Origin: an uncultured Roseibium sp.
GTDB taxonomy: Bacteria > Pseudomonadota > Alphaproteobacteria > Rhizobiales > Stappiaceae
DNA: 64,000 nucleotides
Assembly (NCBI RefSeq): GCF_947494555.1
Contig: NZ_CANLVF010000002.1
Span: 620,001-684,000 of the forward strand
Direction: 5' to 3'
In this document: piece after piece, positions 63,431 to 64,000 of the stretch
Numbering within the stretch: the stretch's first letter is position 1
How the letters are laid out: each line of letters starts with the position of its first letter
Notes under the pieces: generated by a model
Databases searched by the model: none
What the model saw: only the letters and a program-made list of their open reading frames with translations
What the model was told of the DNA's origin: nothing
Translations under genes and position numbers: made by a program

Positions 63431-63777
63431 GACTTTCCGGGTTCAGAACGGGGTGGAACCATCAACATCTCTACGTGCAAGAAACGCAAACCGTTCAAAC
63501 ACGCACCCGTTGCGCTTCATTGTTGTTCGCTTCTAGAGCTATTTTCACAATAAGAGAACAGTTTTTCAGGAAATCAGGCACAATTCCACGCATCCTCAAC
63601 AGACTGATTTTACGTTCTCTGCCTGTTCAAATCGCAAACTGCCTTTCACTCGGCCTCAAGGCGCGTTGAAAGCCGGTCTCTGTGATTTCAGGCACGCCAG
63701 ATCTTCCGAAATCCGGATACAGAAAGAATGCGATAATCCGTGCCGACAAAGCCGAAGCACTTACTTGGGAGGCGAAC
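63431..63777. other. Intergenic region psd / partial gene
   Basis: 347 bp between two divergent genes with no open frame of credible coding quality. AT-rich parts near 63540-63600 (TCTAGAGCTATTTTCAC) contain CTAGAGC, as do the ends of the repeat before alr, but no full copy. Confidence 0.35.
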
Positions 63778-64000
63778 ATGGCGGGCAAAACTCTGCCCAC
63801 GGAAAACCAGCTTTTCTATCCCTTTGATACATCACCACCCGACGGTGGCAGGTGCATTGATAACGTTTATGAGGCGTTCGCCGGATATCGGTTCGAGGGC
63901 GGTTGGTGTCTCCAGTGCTTTACCAAGGAACTTGAGCAAAACGCACAGCGTCAAAGGGTGCGCGAAGCGCCCGCCAACTCCTTTGACATGATCTATTTCG
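63778..64000 (+). CDS. Hypothetical protein, N-terminal part
   Basis: The frame starts at ATG 63778 (GGGAGG at 6 nt upstream) and runs off the right edge after 74 residues. The residues MAGKTLPTENQLFYPFD, then GGRCIDNVYEAFAGYRFEGGWCLQCF, include a CxxC (Trp-Cys-Leu-Gln-Cys). Not recognised. No signal peptide or membrane span is seen in this part. The strong ribosome site supports a real gene. Confidence 0.6.
   Translation, partial: MAGKTLPTENQLFYPFDTSPPDGGRCIDNVYEAFAGYRFEGGWCLQCFTKELEQNAQRQRVREAPANSFDMIYF

Noticed and set aside
63531-63538. CTAGAGC as a second copy of the repeat before alr
   Set aside because: Only a 7-bp match; no arms or inner inverted pairs are present.

Overview
The window looks like chromosomal DNA of an alphaproteobacterium of the Hyphomicrobiales/Stappiaceae type (Roseibium/Labrenzia/Stappia-like). 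This is inferred from three things: the conserved order holC-pepA-lptF-lptG-lptD-surA-pdxA-rsmA-gmk-yicC-mltG-fabF-acpP-fabG-fabD-rpsF-rpsR-rplI-dnaB-alr-radA-cvpA-purF; moderately high GC coding sequence; and alphaproteobacterial traits such as a Zur-type Fur protein, TTAA-N7-TTAA (CtrA-like) boxes and a VPxPA C-terminal sorting signal. No rRNA, tRNA, CRISPR array, prophage or complete insertion sequence was recognised.

Layout. 1-7.6 kb: the 5' end of a molybdopterin oxidoreductase, a secreted YHYH protein, ndk, a DUF4344 metallopeptidase, a seven-TM AraC regulator divergent from an exported hydrolase, and an ABC-F ATPase. 7.9-9.2 kb: an exported protein carrying an Asn-Gly repeat. 9.2-19.5 kb: holC, a 38-residue exported peptide gene not found by a standard ORF cutoff, pepA, then the envelope block lptF-lptG-lptD-surA with pdxA and rsmA, whose genes overlap or nearly touch. 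19.8-27.2 kb: a LysR regulator, gmk, yicC, mltG and the fatty-acid synthesis cluster fabF-acpP-fabG-fabD. 27.6-37.6 kb: a VPLPA-CTERM protein inserted between fabD and the rpsF-rpsR-rplI-dnaB block, then PilZ, an inverted-repeat element, alr, radA, cvpA and purF. 37.6-49 kb: two oxidoreductase/VOC genes, an inositol monophosphatase, der-bamB-yfgM, nnrU, zur, manC and a thiolase. 49-53 kb: an accessory-looking stretch with a receiver-less winged-helix protein, weakly coding DNA, puuE and small membrane or exported proteins. 52.5-58.2 kb: a PadR-adaptor-RND pump operon. 58.3-64 kb: a fatty acid desaturase, a MarR-GNAT fusion, a GNAT, an SDR, psd-pssA for phosphatidylethanolamine synthesis, and the start of an unidentified gene.

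Functional themes are outer-envelope building (LptF/G/D, SurA, BamB, MltG, Alr), membrane lipid synthesis (Fab cluster, PssA/Psd, desaturase), and core information processing (DnaB, RadA, RsmA, Der, HolC, S6/S18/L9). Most of it is well-known housekeeping. The less explained items are: a 1326-residue RND transporter with about 240 residues, including roughly four extra membrane spans, between its two halves; two perfect CtrA-type boxes, one before a PilZ gene and one before a small membrane protein; a 30-bp palindrome before surA; a nested inverted-repeat element before alr; and several very small or orphan genes. I see no strong case for a complete new defence or mobile system.
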